A stretch of 47,768 bases of DNA from Microvirga sp. (GTDB lineage: Bacteria > Pseudomonadota > Alphaproteobacteria > Rhizobiales > Beijerinckiaceae). Positions within the stretch are counted from its first letter, which is position 1. Every line of letters begins with the position of its first letter. Below, in pieces: positions 27,605 to 36,561 of this stretch. Made by a program: the position numbers and the translations under genes. The stretch spans positions 1-47,768 of the forward strand of contig JAQSWQ010000019.1 of NCBI GenBank assembly GCA_029266525.1, read 5' to 3'. The notes below the pieces were generated by a model that was given only the letters and a program-made list of their open reading frames with translations, did not search any database and was not told the DNA's origin.

Positions 27605-30600
27605 CTAATCGAAGCGCCCGCTCGCATGCGCCAGCATGGTGTAGACCTTGCCGGTTTCCGAGGTGAGATAGGTCCTGGTGAGCGTCCGGTCGCGGTCGTT
27701 GCGGCCGACTTCTCCGATCAGCCGCTCGAACTCCTGGACATAGCGGTCGACCGTCTGCTTGAACTCCGCCTCGCGCCGATATTTCCGGCGGATCTCGTCG
27801 AAGGTCTGCTGGCCCTGCACCGTGTAGAGCCGCCGCGAGAACACGTTGCGCTCCCCACGCCCGTATCGATCCCAGAGCTCGACTGCGGCATCGTGGTCGA
27901 TCATCCGGGCAATGTCGCCCGAGATGGTGTCGAGGGCGCTCAAGCCGTTGCTCGACGAGCGTTCCGACCCGCGCGCGGCTTGCGGCGGTGCGGCGTCATC
28001 TTGCGAAGCCCGGGTCAGGAGGTTGGAGAGCCAGCCGCCCTGCTCGCTATCGTCGCGCGGCTCCGGCGCCGGAGCCTCGCGCCGCGGGGCGGGGCCGGGC
28101 GCGGGCTCGGGGGCGGGCTCGACGCGGCGCGGTGCCGGAGCCGGGGCAGGGGGTTCGGGTGCCTGCGCCAGCGACACCGACGCCTGCGTCGGCCGAAGCT
28201 CCGCCGTGAGGGCGGCTGAAAGCGGCTCGTTCACGCGCCGCGGCTGGACGGCGGCGGGGGCGGCGTCCACGGCCCGGTTGGAGCGCGAGACCAAGGCCGA
28301 GAGCTCGTTCAGGGCCTTGATCTGGTCCGCGACGACACGGCGCATATTCGCCGCGGCCTCTTCGGTCTCCCGAGGCAGTTCGAGGACGCCCTTGGCCAGC
28401 TCGGCGCGGGTCATCTCGAGCTCGCGCTGGATCTGAGCGGCCATCCCGCGAAGCTCGGTCGCGGCGTCGCGGAAGCGGCCGGTCGCCCCGCCGATCGCCT
28501 CCGTCATCTCGCCGATCACCTCCTCGTAGGCCGAGCGGAGCGAGGCGGCGGTCCGCACGCTGTCCTCGCCCGTGGTGGCGCGCAGGCGCTCGAACTGGTC
28601 GCTGATGGCGGCAGTTGTCGCCTGGGCGCTGTCCGCAAGGACCGCTCCGATCTGGCGTGTCTTGCCCTCGGCGGTGCGAAGCGAATCCTCGATCAGCGCC
28701 GCGAAGGCATTCGTCACCGAGTCGAGCTCGGTCGAGCGCTCGCTGATTTTTGCGAGGAGCCCCTCCAGCGCCTGCCGCCGCTGGCCCAGCACCTCGGCCA
28801 TGCGCGCCTCGACATTTTCGAGAGTTGCGGTCGCCTCGCTCAGCGCCGCGAGCTGCCCACGGGTGCTCTCGGTGAGGCTGCGCCCGCGCTCGTCGAGCAG
28901 GGCGGCGACATCCGCCGCCTGCCGGAGCGCACCCTCCGACACCCCGCGAAGGGCGTCGACCTGGTCCGCGACCTGCCCGGAGGCGCGCCCGGTCTGGGCT
29001 GCGACCTCGGACAGGATCGCCTCGATCTGATGCACGCGCTCGACGAGACCTTCCTGGAGCGCGCCGAGATTGCCGCTCGCGCGCTCGGCGATCTGGTGCA
29101 GGACTCGGTTTGCGTCCTCGACGCGGTGAAGCACGCCGGTGAGCTCGTTGCGAAGGCGCTCGTTCGTCCCGGCGAGGGTCGCGACGGCGTTCGCCGTGCC
29201 GTCGTCGAGGGCGCGGCGGAGCGCCTCGGTCGATTGGCCGTAGAGCGAGGTGAGCTCGCCGATGCGTGCCTGAAGCCCGTCGAGGATCTCGGCCGAGCGC
29301 TCGTCGAGAGTCCGCGTCGCGGTGTCGGTCACGGCGGCGATCTCACGCGTCACAGCGCCCCCGCGCTCCGCGATGGCATTGACGAGGGACGTACCCCGGC
29401 CGTCGAAAAGATCCGCGATCTCGGCGATGCGGCCCCCGAGACTGCCGACGATCGCGTTGCCGCGCTCGTCGACAAGGCGGTGGAAGGCGGCCGTACGCTC
29501 ATCGAAGAGCTGGCTGACGCGGCCGATCTGCTGCCCGAGCGTGCCGGTGATCGCCTCGCCGCGGGTCTCGAGGAGATCGGCGACATTGACGGTGCGCTCG
29601 TCGAGCAGGCGCGTGATGTCCTGGATCCGCTCGGCGAGCGTCGAGGTGAGCGCCTGGCCGCGCACATCCAGCACCCGGGTGAGGGTGGTCGCGCGGTCCT
29701 CCATCAGTCGCGAGAACTCGGCGACGGTCTCGCCCAGGGTGCCCGCGATCGCATGCCGGCGCTCGTCCAGCATGCCCTCGATCGCGTTTGCGCGGCTGTC
29801 GAGGAGCTGGTTGAAGGCGGCCGTGCGCTCGTCGAGCGCGGCGTTCAGCTCCGACACGCGAGAGCCGAGCGTGCCGACGATCGTCTCCGCGCCGTGGTCG
29901 AACAGGCGGCTGATCTCCGAGGCCCGGTCGCCGAGGAGGCCGACGATCCGGCTGGCGCGCTCGTCGAGCGTCCCGGCGAGAGAGCCTTCGCTTTGCGCGA
30001 AGAGGGACGTGATCTCGGAGACGCGGTCGCCGAGCACCGCGACGATGCGGTTGCCGCGGTTCTCCAGGAGCTCCGCGAGCGACGAGCCGCCGCGGTCGAA
30101 GAGATCGGCGAGCTCGGACATCCGGTTGCCCAGCGCGCCGAAGACGGCCCGGCCGCGATCGTCGAGCTGCGCCGCAACCGCGGCAGTGCGGCTGTCGATG
30201 ATTTCGGACAGCTCCCGGCTGCGCTCGTGGAGGAGTCGTGCGAGGATGTCCGTCTGGTCTGCGAGCGTCCCTGCGACCTCGCGACTGCGCTCGTCCAATA
30301 TCCGGACGAACGCCTCGGCGCGGCCGGCGAGAGCGTCAGCCACGGCCCCGCCTCGCTCGTCGAAAATACGAGCAAAACCATCGGCGTGGTGGCCCAGCGT
30401 CGCCGCGATCTCGCGGTTGCGATGATCGAACAGGCGCGCAAACTCTTCCGTCCTGCTCGCCAGGGCCTCGGTGACCGCGCGGCCGTCCTCGTCGAAGACC
30501 CGCGTGACCGTCTCGGCGTGGCTCGACAGCGCCGCGGTGACCTCGCGGCTGCGGGCGTCGAGAAGGTTGACGAGGTCGCGCGTGCGGGCGCTGAGCGCGT

Positions 30601-33600
30601 CGTCGACCGTCCGGCTGCGCTCGCCGAGCAGATCGACCAGCCCGGCTGCCCGCGACCCGACCGCGTCGCCGATCTCCCGGCCACGCTCGTCAAGGCTGAC
30701 TGCCACGCCCTCGAGCCGGCCGATGATCCGATCCTCGAATCGGCCGACAGTCTCGTCGAGCATCGACGCCATCTCGCCGACGCGCCCGCCGAGGCTGCGG
30801 TGGATATCCTCGGCCCGCGCCGAGAGGAGCTCGGTCAGCGCGCTGCTGCGCGCGGCGATGGCTTGGCCGACCTCGTCGGCGCGGGTCTCGAGCGCCTTTG
30901 CAACCTCCCGCCCGCCTTCCGCCATGACGCGGGCCAGCTCGCCCGTGCGCACGACGAGAGCTTGGCTGAGCGCGTCGGAGCGCGCCCCGAGCGCCTGGTC
31001 CACGCGGCCGACGAGCGTGTCGAAACTCGACGCGATCTCGCCGGTGCGTTTCGCCGAGCGCTCTTCCAGCAGGCCAAGCTGGGTTTCGACGACTCCGACC
31101 GCCTCGCGCGCACGTTCCGCCACGGCCGCCGCAAGGGCCTGGCCGCGATCCGTGACCAACCGGTCCATTTCTTCGAGGTGCCCCGTCACGCTTTGCGCGA
31201 GCGACCCGATATCCCCGGACAGCCGGTCCACAAGCTTTCCGCTCAGGCTGACTGCCTCGTCCAGCTGACCGAGGCGGGCTCCGAGCATGCCGTCGATCTC
31301 GCGCCCGCGGCCCTCGACGGTGCCGGCGAGGGCCTCTGCCGTGCGGGTCAGGGCCTCGTTGACGCGCGCAGCTTGCGTCGCGATCGCCAGCACGACCTCC
31401 CTGCCGCTGCCGGCGAGACGGGACTGCGTTTCGGCGGTCTGGCTTGCGAGCGCCTCCGCGAAGCCGCGCCCTTGGCTGTCGAAGGCGGCCTGGAATTCCT
31501 GCGTCCGGGCAGCGAGATCATCGGTGACGAAGCGCATGGTGCGGTCGAGCGCGCCCGTGATGGTGGCCGTCCGGCTCTCGACCAGCGCCGTCACCCGCTC
31601 GCCGACATCGGCAAGGTTGGTGTGCAGCGCTTCGCCGTGCACGGCAATCGCCTCGTTGAGCCGCAGGCTCGTCGCCTCGAGACGGCGCGCGAGATCGTCC
31701 CCCGGGCCTGCGATGACGTCGGCGGCAAGGCGGGTCGCATTCTCGAGCTCGTCCCTGATCTCGCCACCGCGGCGGGCGAGAAGATCGACGAAGTCGCTGC
31801 CGGAGGCGTCCATTTGCGCCCGGATCTCGCCGCCGCGCAGCACGATGACCTCGGCAATACCGGCGCCGGTCGACGCGATCTGCTCGCGCACCGAGCTGCC
31901 CTCGATCGCGAGCTGGTCGACGAGCGCCGCGCCGGAGGCGGCGATCTGCTCGCGCAGCTCGCTGCCGTGGACGCGGATGTGCTCGACGATGCCGGTCCCG
32001 GCGCCCTCGATCTGGGCGTGGGCCTCGCGCCCGCGCTCGGCGATCTCGTTTGCGATCTCCGAGCCGACGCTAGACACCTGCAGGCGCACCTCGTCGCCGC
32101 GCGCCCGAATCTCGTCAGCTGCCGTCATCCCGGCAGAAGCGATCTGGTCGCGAAGCTCGGTCCCGCGCGCGAGCATGATCTCGGTGATGCGCGCGCCGAC
32201 TTGCGCCATCCCATCCCGCACCGCGCCGCCGCGCCGCATTAGCTCCTCGACGATGTGCGATCCGGCGGCTGCGATCTCGTCGCGCGCGCCGCGCCCGTGC
32301 TCCGAGATCTCGTCGCCGATACCGACCACCGCGCCCAGGATCTCCTCGCGCACTTCCGAGCCGCGCTGCCGGATGTTGTCGGCAACCCCGGTCCCGATCG
32401 TTGCGATCTGCTCGCGGACCTCATGGCCGCGGGCCGCGATCTCGTCCGAGAGCACGCGCGTCGCCTCGGCAATGCGATCCTGCGCCTCGAGGAGCTGCGC
32501 TGCCGCGGCCGCGATCTCGTCCCGCGCGGTCCGGCCGCGTTCCGATATCTCGTCGGCAATCCCGAAGATGGCGCCGGCGATCTCGTCTCGCACTTCGCCG
32601 CCGCGCAGCCGGATGTTGTCCGCGATGCCGGTGCCGATGCTTTCGAGCTGCTCCCTGACCTCATTGCCGCGCGCCGCGATCTCGCCCGAAAGCGCGCGCG
32701 TTGCCTGCGATAGCCGAGCCTGCGCCTCGAAGAGCTGCGTCGCGGTCGCGGCGATCTCCTCGCGGGTCGCCCGGCCGTGCTGCGAGATCTCCTCGCCGAT
32801 GCCCGCCACCGCACCGGCGATCTCGTCGCGAGCCTCGCCGGCACGCCGGCTGATGTCCTCCGCGATGCCGGTGCCGACCGTCTCGAGCTGCTCGCGAACG
32901 TAACTGCCTCGCGCCGTGATCTCGTCCGCGAGGCCGCGGCTCGAATCGGCGAGGCGGCGCTGCGCCTCGAACAGCTGCGTCGCGGTCGCGGCGATCTCCT
33001 CGCGGGTCGCCCGGCCGTGCTGCGAGATCTCCTCGCCGATACCCGCCACCGCACCGGCGATCTCGTCGCGAGCCTCGCCGGCGCGCCGGCTGATATCCTC
33101 CGCGATGCCGGTGCCGACCGTCTCGAGCTGCTCGCGGACGTAACTGCCTCGCGCCGTGATCTCGTCCGCGAGGCCGCGGCTCGAATCGGCGAGGCGGCGC
33201 TGCGCCTCGAAGAGCTGCGTCGCGGTCGCGGCGATCTCGTCCCGGGTGCCGCGCCCGCGCGCCGAAATCTCCTCGGCGATGCCGACCACCGCGCCGACGA
33301 TCTCGTCCCTTACCTCGCTGCCGCGCTGGCGGATGTTATCGGCCACTCCGGTTCCGATCGTCAGGATCTGCTCGCGGATCTCGCCGCCGCGTGCGGCGAT
33401 CTCGTCCGCCATGAGATGCGCGGCCTCCGCGAGCCGGTCGCGCGCCTCGCCGCTGCGGCCGATGATCTCCTCGGCGACACCGTTGCCTGCGCCGACGAGT
33501 TCCTCGCGAAGGGTCGTCGTGCGCGCGATGAAGCCGTCGGCGATGGTGGCGCCGGTGCTTGCCAGCCGCTCGGCCAGCTCCGTGCCGCGGGCGATGAAGC

Positions 33601-34906
33601 TTTCTTCCAGATCCTGCGCGGTACGTTCGAAGCCCTGGCGCACCTCGTTTCCCTGCCGGGCGAGGGCATCCACCACGTCGGAGCCGGTCTGCGCCAGCGT
33701 GCGCGTGACCTCGATCGTGCGCTCGCCCAGCGTCCGGGAAAGGAGTTCCCCGGTGCGCTCGAAGGCGGAGGTCACGTCCTCGGCCTTGCCCTCGAGGGAG
33801 GCCGTAAGCCGCAATCCGGCTTCCTCGATGCCGCCCTTGATCGCCTCGCTCGTACCGGCAAGCTTCCCGATCAGCTCGGAGCCGCGCATCGCCATATCGG
33901 CGACGACCCGCTCGCCCGCCTGGGCGAGGGCGGCGCTGACCAGCATGCCGCGCTCGTCGAAGGAGGTCGTGACGCGCTCGCCGGCGGTCGACACGGAGTC
34001 GACGATGCGCCGAGCGGCCGATTCCAGCTCGGTCGAGAGATTCTGGTGCGAGCCCGTGATAGCTGTACGCACGCGGTCCGCATTCGTGACGATCGACTCG
34101 CGCTGTGCGACGAGCTCGTCGACAAGCGAGCGGATGCGGATCTCGTTATCGGAATAGGCGCGCTCGAGCGTCGCGATCTCGCTGCGCACCAGCGTCTCGA
34201 GCTCGCCCGCCCGCGCGAGCGCCCGTTCGACGCCGTCGCCCACCGAGGCGACCTCGCGCCGGACCGCCTGCGACACCGATGCAATGGCATCGGCCGAATA
34301 CGCCTCGGGCTCTGCGAGCCGGACAGCAACCTCGCCGAGGGCGCGCGCGAGGAGCTTCATCTCCTGCGAGCGCACGGCGAGCATTGCGGCGATGTAGAAC
34401 AGGATCACCGGACCGAGGAGGGCAACCATCCCGACCAGCATCTGAATCGGCGTCAGACTGGCGAGGAAGGCTTCGTGACCGCCCTCGATCCGTGTCGTGA
34501 CGAAGGCCGCAATTCCGCCGAGCCAGATCGCAGAGGCAAGCGTCGTAAAGACGTAGGCGCGGCGCGAGGGGCGTCGCTGCAAGGCCTGGAGCAGGACGCC
34601 GACGTTGCGGCGATCGTCGTTGGCGACGGCGGTGCGATCCGGGGCGACGACGCGGCGCGGGGGCGGAAGGGGTGCGGGTGCCGGGGCGGGCTCCTCCGGT
34701 ACCGATTCGGCCGGCTCGTCTGGTCCGAACCCAGCAGGCGCAGCCGCGCGCTCCGACGCGAGCCTCGCGTCGGCGATGTCGGGCAGGCGGGGTTCCGAGG
34801 CTTCCGCACCAGCCGCGTCCCGCCGGGCCGGCGCCATGCTCAGCGCCTCCTCGATCGCCGACAGCGCAGCCTCGGTCGGGTCCTTGAGCTTTGGTTCGGT
34901 CGCCAT
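27605..34906 (-). CDS. Giant apolipoprotein-like coiled-coil membrane protein, probable Growth Pole Ring (GPR)-like protein
   Basis: The product has 2433 residues: a Pro/Ala-rich N-terminus, two membrane helices (about 118-138 and 155-178), then roughly 2000 residues of charged amphipathic helix. Inside this are five tandem 80-residue units (32210-33409) and a run of 22-residue units of the LDERsxxVxxxL type (about 29300-30693), the hendecad spacing of apolipoprotein A1/A4/E-like domains. A Pro-rich linker leads to a conserved-looking C-terminal domain of about 110 residues (LWDRYGRGERNVF). This architecture matches the Rhizobiales GPR protein, which forms a ring at the growing pole in Agrobacterium. 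Many databases label such proteins kinesin-like or apolipoprotein-like. ATG 34906 is chosen; the 45 in-frame residues before it look non-coding. Confidence 0.85.
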   Translation of the reverse strand: MATEPKLKDPTEAALSAIEEALSMAPARRDAAGAEASEPRLPDIADARLASERAAAPAGFGPDEPAESVPEEPAPAPAPLPPPRRVVAPDRTAVANDDRRNVGVLLQALQRRPSRRAYVFTTLASAIWLGGIAAFVTTRIEGGHEAFLASLTPIQMLVGMVALLGPVILFYIAAMLAVRSQEMKLLARALGEVAVRLAEPEAYSADAIASVSQAVRREVASVGDGVERALARAGELETLVRSEIATLERAYSDNEIRIRSLVDELVAQRESIVTNADRVRTAITGSHQNLSTELESAARRIVDSVSTAGERVTTSFDERGMLVSAALAQAGERVVADMAMRGSELIGKLAGTSEAIKGGIEEAGLRLTASLEGKAEDVTSAFERTGELLSRTLGERTIEVTRTLAQTGSDVVDALARQGNEVRQGFERTAQDLEESFIARGTELAERLASTGATIADGFIARTTTLREELVGAGNGVAEEIIGRSGEARDRLAEAAHLMADEIAARGGEIREQILTIGTGVADNIRQRGSEVRDEIVGAVVGIAEEISARGRGTRDEIAATATQLFEAQRRLADSSRGLADEITARGSYVREQLETVGTGIAEDISRRAGEARDEIAGAVAGIGEEISQHGRATREEIAATATQLFEAQRRLADSSRGLADEITARGSYVREQLETVGTGIAEDISRRAGEARDEIAGAVAGIGEEISQHGRATREEIAATATQLFEAQARLSQATRALSGEIAARGNEVREQLESIGTGIADNIRLRGGEVRDEIAGAIFGIADEISERGRTARDEIAAAAAQLLEAQDRIAEATRVLSDEIAARGHEVREQIATIGTGVADNIRQRGSEVREEILGAVVGIGDEISEHGRGARDEIAAAGSHIVEELMRRGGAVRDGMAQVGARITEIMLARGTELRDQIASAGMTAADEIRARGDEVRLQVSSVGSEIANEIAERGREAHAQIEGAGTGIVEHIRVHGSELREQIAASGAALVDQLAIEGSSVREQIASTGAGIAEVIVLRGGEIRAQMDASGSDFVDLLARRGGEIRDELENATRLAADVIAGPGDDLARRLEATSLRLNEAIAVHGEALHTNLADVGERVTALVESRTATITGALDRTMRFVTDDLAARTQEFQAAFDSQGRGFAEALASQTAETQSRLAGSGREVVLAIATQAARVNEALTRTAEALAGTVEGRGREIDGMLGARLGQLDEAVSLSGKLVDRLSGDIGSLAQSVTGHLEEMDRLVTDRGQALAAAVAERAREAVGVVETQLGLLEERSAKRTGEIASSFDTLVGRVDQALGARSDALSQALVVRTGELARVMAEGGREVAKALETRADEVGQAIAARSSALTELLSARAEDIHRSLGGRVGEMASMLDETVGRFEDRIIGRLEGVAVSLDERGREIGDAVGSRAAGLVDLLGERSRTVDDALSARTRDLVNLLDARSREVTAALSSHAETVTRVFDEDGRAVTEALASRTEEFARLFDHRNREIAATLGHHADGFARIFDERGGAVADALAGRAEAFVRILDERSREVAGTLADQTDILARLLHERSRELSEIIDSRTAAVAAQLDDRGRAVFGALGNRMSELADLFDRGGSSLAELLENRGNRIVAVLGDRVSEITSLFAQSEGSLAGTLDERASRIVGLLGDRASEISRLFDHGAETIVGTLGSRVSELNAALDERTAAFNQLLDSRANAIEGMLDERRHAIAGTLGETVAEFSRLMEDRATTLTRVLDVRGQALTSTLAERIQDITRLLDERTVNVADLLETRGEAITGTLGQQIGRVSQLFDERTAAFHRLVDERGNAIVGSLGGRIAEIADLFDGRGTSLVNAIAERGGAVTREIAAVTDTATRTLDERSAEILDGLQARIGELTSLYGQSTEALRRALDDGTANAVATLAGTNERLRNELTGVLHRVEDANRVLHQIAERASGNLGALQEGLVERVHQIEAILSEVAAQTGRASGQVADQVDALRGVSEGALRQAADVAALLDERGRSLTESTRGQLAALSEATATLENVEARMAEVLGQRRQALEGLLAKISERSTELDSVTNAFAALIEDSLRTAEGKTRQIGAVLADSAQATTAAISDQFERLRATTGEDSVRTAASLRSAYEEVIGEMTEAIGGATGRFRDAATELRGMAAQIQRELEMTRAELAKGVLELPRETEEAAANMRRVVADQIKALNELSALVSRSNRAVDAAPAAVQPRRVNEPLSAALTAELRPTQASVSLAQAPEPPAPAPAPRRVEPAPEPAPGPAPRREAPAPEPRDDSEQGGWLSNLLTRASQDDAAPPQAARGSERSSSNGLSALDTISGDIARMIDHDAAVELWDRYGRGERNVFSRRLYTVQGQQTFDEIRRKYRREAEFKQTVDRYVQEFERLIGEVGRNDRDRTLTRTYLTSETGKVYTMLAHASGRFD
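29300..30693 (-). repeat. About 21 tandem 66-bp (22-residue) units in the GPR-like gene
   Basis: Successive LDER/FDER-like heptads recur exactly 22 residues apart over about 1.4 kb (for example LDERGREI, LGERSRTV, LDARSREV, FDEDGRAV, FDHRNREI, FDERGGAV, LDERSREV). A 22-residue period is two 11-residue turns, as in apolipoprotein amphipathic helices. Codons have diverged, so the DNA copies are not identical and the array looks old. Confidence 0.8.
32210..33409 (-). repeat. Five tandem 240-bp (80-residue) units in the GPR-like gene
   Basis: The motif (A/S)-(D/G)-E-I-x-A-R-G recurs with its first codon at 33409, 33169, 32929, 32689 and 32449, spaced exactly 240 bp. Each unit also has a VREQ-like, a GTG(I/V)A-like and an RDEIA-like stretch. 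Units 2 and 3 are nearly identical: comparing 32761-33000 with 33001-33240 shows six differences. The flanking units are clearly diverged, so the middle pair is a recent duplication or has been homogenised. Confidence 0.9.
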
Positions 34907-35102
34907 GGTCCGCCTCGATGACGCAAAAAAGCGGACGCGGACCCGGCGTGTCCGCAGGTGAGGACGCCACTCGGAGCCGCGGCGGCGGCGCGGAGCCGCC
35001 TCCTGCCGCTCTCCCGCCCCCGTTCGCCCGCCATTTACCAAGCGAGTTTAGTCGCCCCCCGCCTGCATGGAAACCCGACAGCCCCGCCGTTTTCGAACGT
35101 CG

Positions 35103-35118
35103 TTAACGGGTTGTTTAC
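35103..35118 (+). promoter_or_regulatory. CtrA-like binding site between the GPR-like gene and the Hpt gene
   Basis: TTAA (35103-35106), seven bases, TTTAC (35114-35118) matches the CtrA consensus TTAA-N7-TTAAC with one mismatch. It lies in the 285-bp divergent gap, 74 bp before the Hpt ATG and about 197 bp from the GPR-like start. The half-sites stand out in an otherwise GC-rich context. Binding is inferred only from the motif. Confidence 0.45.
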
Positions 35119-35191
35119 CACATTTGCGGGAATTGCGCCGGCCCCTCGCCCCTGGCGACTCTGGAAAGGGTTCGGCGATCAGACTGGCCGG

Positions 35192-35575
35192 ATGAGCCTC
35201 CGTTCCGCCCCTGGCACGAGCCCCCGCCGCGACGCGCGGGTCCTCGATCTCGTGCATCTCGAGCGTCAGACTTTCGGCGACCGGCGGCTCGAGCGCGAGG
35301 TGCTGGCGCTGTTCGAGGACCAGTGCGATCGCCTCCTGCCGCTCATGGCCGCGGCGGACCCGATCTCGGCCCGGACTGATGCGGCCCATACGCTCAAGGG
35401 CGCGGCCAGGGCGATCGGCGCCTGGCGAGTGGCCTCGCTGAGCGAAACGCTCGAGACGGCGCTCGACCAGGGCAGGTCGGCGGAGACGCTCCGCCATCTG
35501 GAGCGGAAGCTCGCGAAGGCGCTCGCCGAAGCCCGCGCCGCCATCGCCGAGCGCTGCCGGAGCGCTGCGGCCTAG
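35192..35575 (+). CDS. Hpt (histidine phosphotransfer) domain protein
   Basis: The 127-residue protein is one Hpt four-helix domain with the phospho-accepting His66 in [15 protein letters not shown] free-standing Hpt protein relays phosphate between hybrid kinases and response regulators. No kinase or regulator is nearby. ATG 35192 is used because the long upstream in-frame extension runs through the promoter region and is not family-like. It diverges from the giant GPR-like gene across a CtrA-like site. Confidence 0.88.
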   Translation: MSLRSAPGTSPRRDARVLDLVHLERQTFGDRRLEREVLALFEDQCDRLLPLMAAADPISARTDAAHTLKGAARAIGAWRVASLSETLETALDQGRSAETLRHLERKLAKALAEARAAIAERCRSAAA

Positions 35576-35663
35576 CCTCTCGCCAAGTCTGGAGCCTTGC
35601 TCTAAGGACCGGCCCGCCCGCCGCCGCGGGCAGGGCGGCATCCCCGTCCTCCAGGGATCGCCG

Positions 35664-35984
35664 ATGATCAAGATCACCTATGTCGACCAGGACGGCTCCT
35701 CGCGCGAGGCTGAGGCGGAGGAGGGCTCGACCGTCATGGAGACCGCGATCCGCAACGACGTTCCCGGCATCGTTGCCGAATGCGGCGGCGCCTGTGCCTG
35801 CGCCACCTGCCACGTCTATGTCGACGAGGAATGGAAGGACGTGGTCGGCCCGCCTTCGCCGATGGAGGAGGACATGCTCGACTTCGCCTCCGACGTGCGG
35901 CCGACCTCGCGCCTGTCTTGCCAGATCCGCGTCAGGCCGGAGCTCGACGGCTTGGTGGTCCAGACCCCGAAGCGCCAGGGCTGA
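35664..35984 (+). CDS. Adrenodoxin-type [2Fe-2S] ferredoxin
   Basis: The 106-residue electron carrier has the ISC/adrenodoxin cluster pattern C-x5-C-x2-C (Cys40, Cys46, Cys49) with the fourth ligand at Cys86 in RLSCQI. An additional Cys44 sits in the cluster loop. The sequence MEEDMLDFA is a typical partner-interaction helix of this class. Relatives support Fe-S assembly or P450 and hydroxylase reactions, but no such partner is adjacent. Its last 53 bp overlap the convergent membrane-protein gene. Confidence 0.93.
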   Translation: MIKITYVDQDGSSREAEAEEGSTVMETAIRNDVPGIVAECGGACACATCHVYVDEEWKDVVGPPSPMEEDMLDFASDVRPTSRLSCQIRVRPELDGLVVQTPKRQG

Positions 35985-36561
35985 CCGCACCGCCGAGGAG
36001 ATCGTCCGGCAGCGCGTCCGCCGTGAAGGGCCGCGGGCGGTTGCGCCGGACCACCGGCCCCATCTGCCAGATCATGACCGCGCCGAGCGCCAGGGGAACG
36101 AGCGCAGCGCCGATCGCGCCGGCCATGAAGGCGCGCGCCGCGATGTAGAGCGCCGCCAGCGCCAGCGCGCCGGTGGTCGCGGCCATGGCCGCCCAGACGA
36201 AGCGGGGCTTGCCGGCCTCGAGCCTCGCCTGCGGGCTTGCGCGGCTGACGGCCTCGATCAGCGCGGCGACGAAATCGCGATAGGCCCCGACCTGGTTGTT
36301 GCTCTGGGCAAGACCGGACCAGGAGATCGAGGTGAGCGAGACCGCGCGGCCGTCGGTCAGCCGCAGGGCCGTCTTGTAGAACCCGCTCGACAGCTTCCCG
36401 GCCTCGTAGGTGAGGCGGATTCGCGCGACGGCGGCGAGATTGATCTCGTCGACGCGCCTCATCGTGTCGACGACAAGCCGGTCGCCGGCGAGCCTGAAGG
36501 TGACGGCAAAGCCGATCGGGCGGGGGTTCTGGCTGTAGGCGAGGGGCGGATCGGCCGGCAT
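35932..36561 (-). CDS. Conserved membrane protein of unknown function, coupled to the VWA gene
   Basis: The 209-residue protein has a soluble N-terminal beta-rich half ([38 protein letters not shown]) and two membrane helices near the C-terminus (about 128-150 and 152-172). The soluble half loosely resembles PH-like or lipid-interacting folds, but that is only an impression. ATG 36561 overlaps the VWA stop by one base (TGATG), so it is made with that protein. Its 3' end runs 53 bp into the opposite-strand ferredoxin gene. Confidence 0.7.
   Translation of the reverse strand: MPADPPLAYSQNPRPIGFAVTFRLAGDRLVVDTMRRVDEINLAAVARIRLTYEAGKLSSGFYKTALRLTDGRAVSLTSISWSGLAQSNNQVGAYRDFVAALIEAVSRASPQARLEAGKPRFVWAAMAATTGALALAALYIAARAFMAGAIGAALVPLALGAVMIWQMGPVVRRNRPRPFTADALPDDLLGGAVSPGASGSGPPSRRAPA

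Noticed and set aside
29030-32242. A 1070-codon open frame on the plus strand, antisense to the giant gene
   Set aside because: It is a by-product of the repetitive GC-rich codon pattern of the GPR-like gene. Its translation is low-complexity, rich in Arg, Asp and Val, and lacks family features; the minus-strand frame has membrane helices, regular repeats and a conserved-looking C-terminus.
32210-33409. CRISPR-like array because of regular repeats
   Set aside because: The 240-bp units are contiguous, in frame and protein-coding, with no unique spacers.
32777-34921. A 714-codon plus-strand frame over the 5' half of the giant gene
   Set aside because: Same reason: it mirrors the repeats of the coding strand, has no plausible start signal and no recognisable domain.
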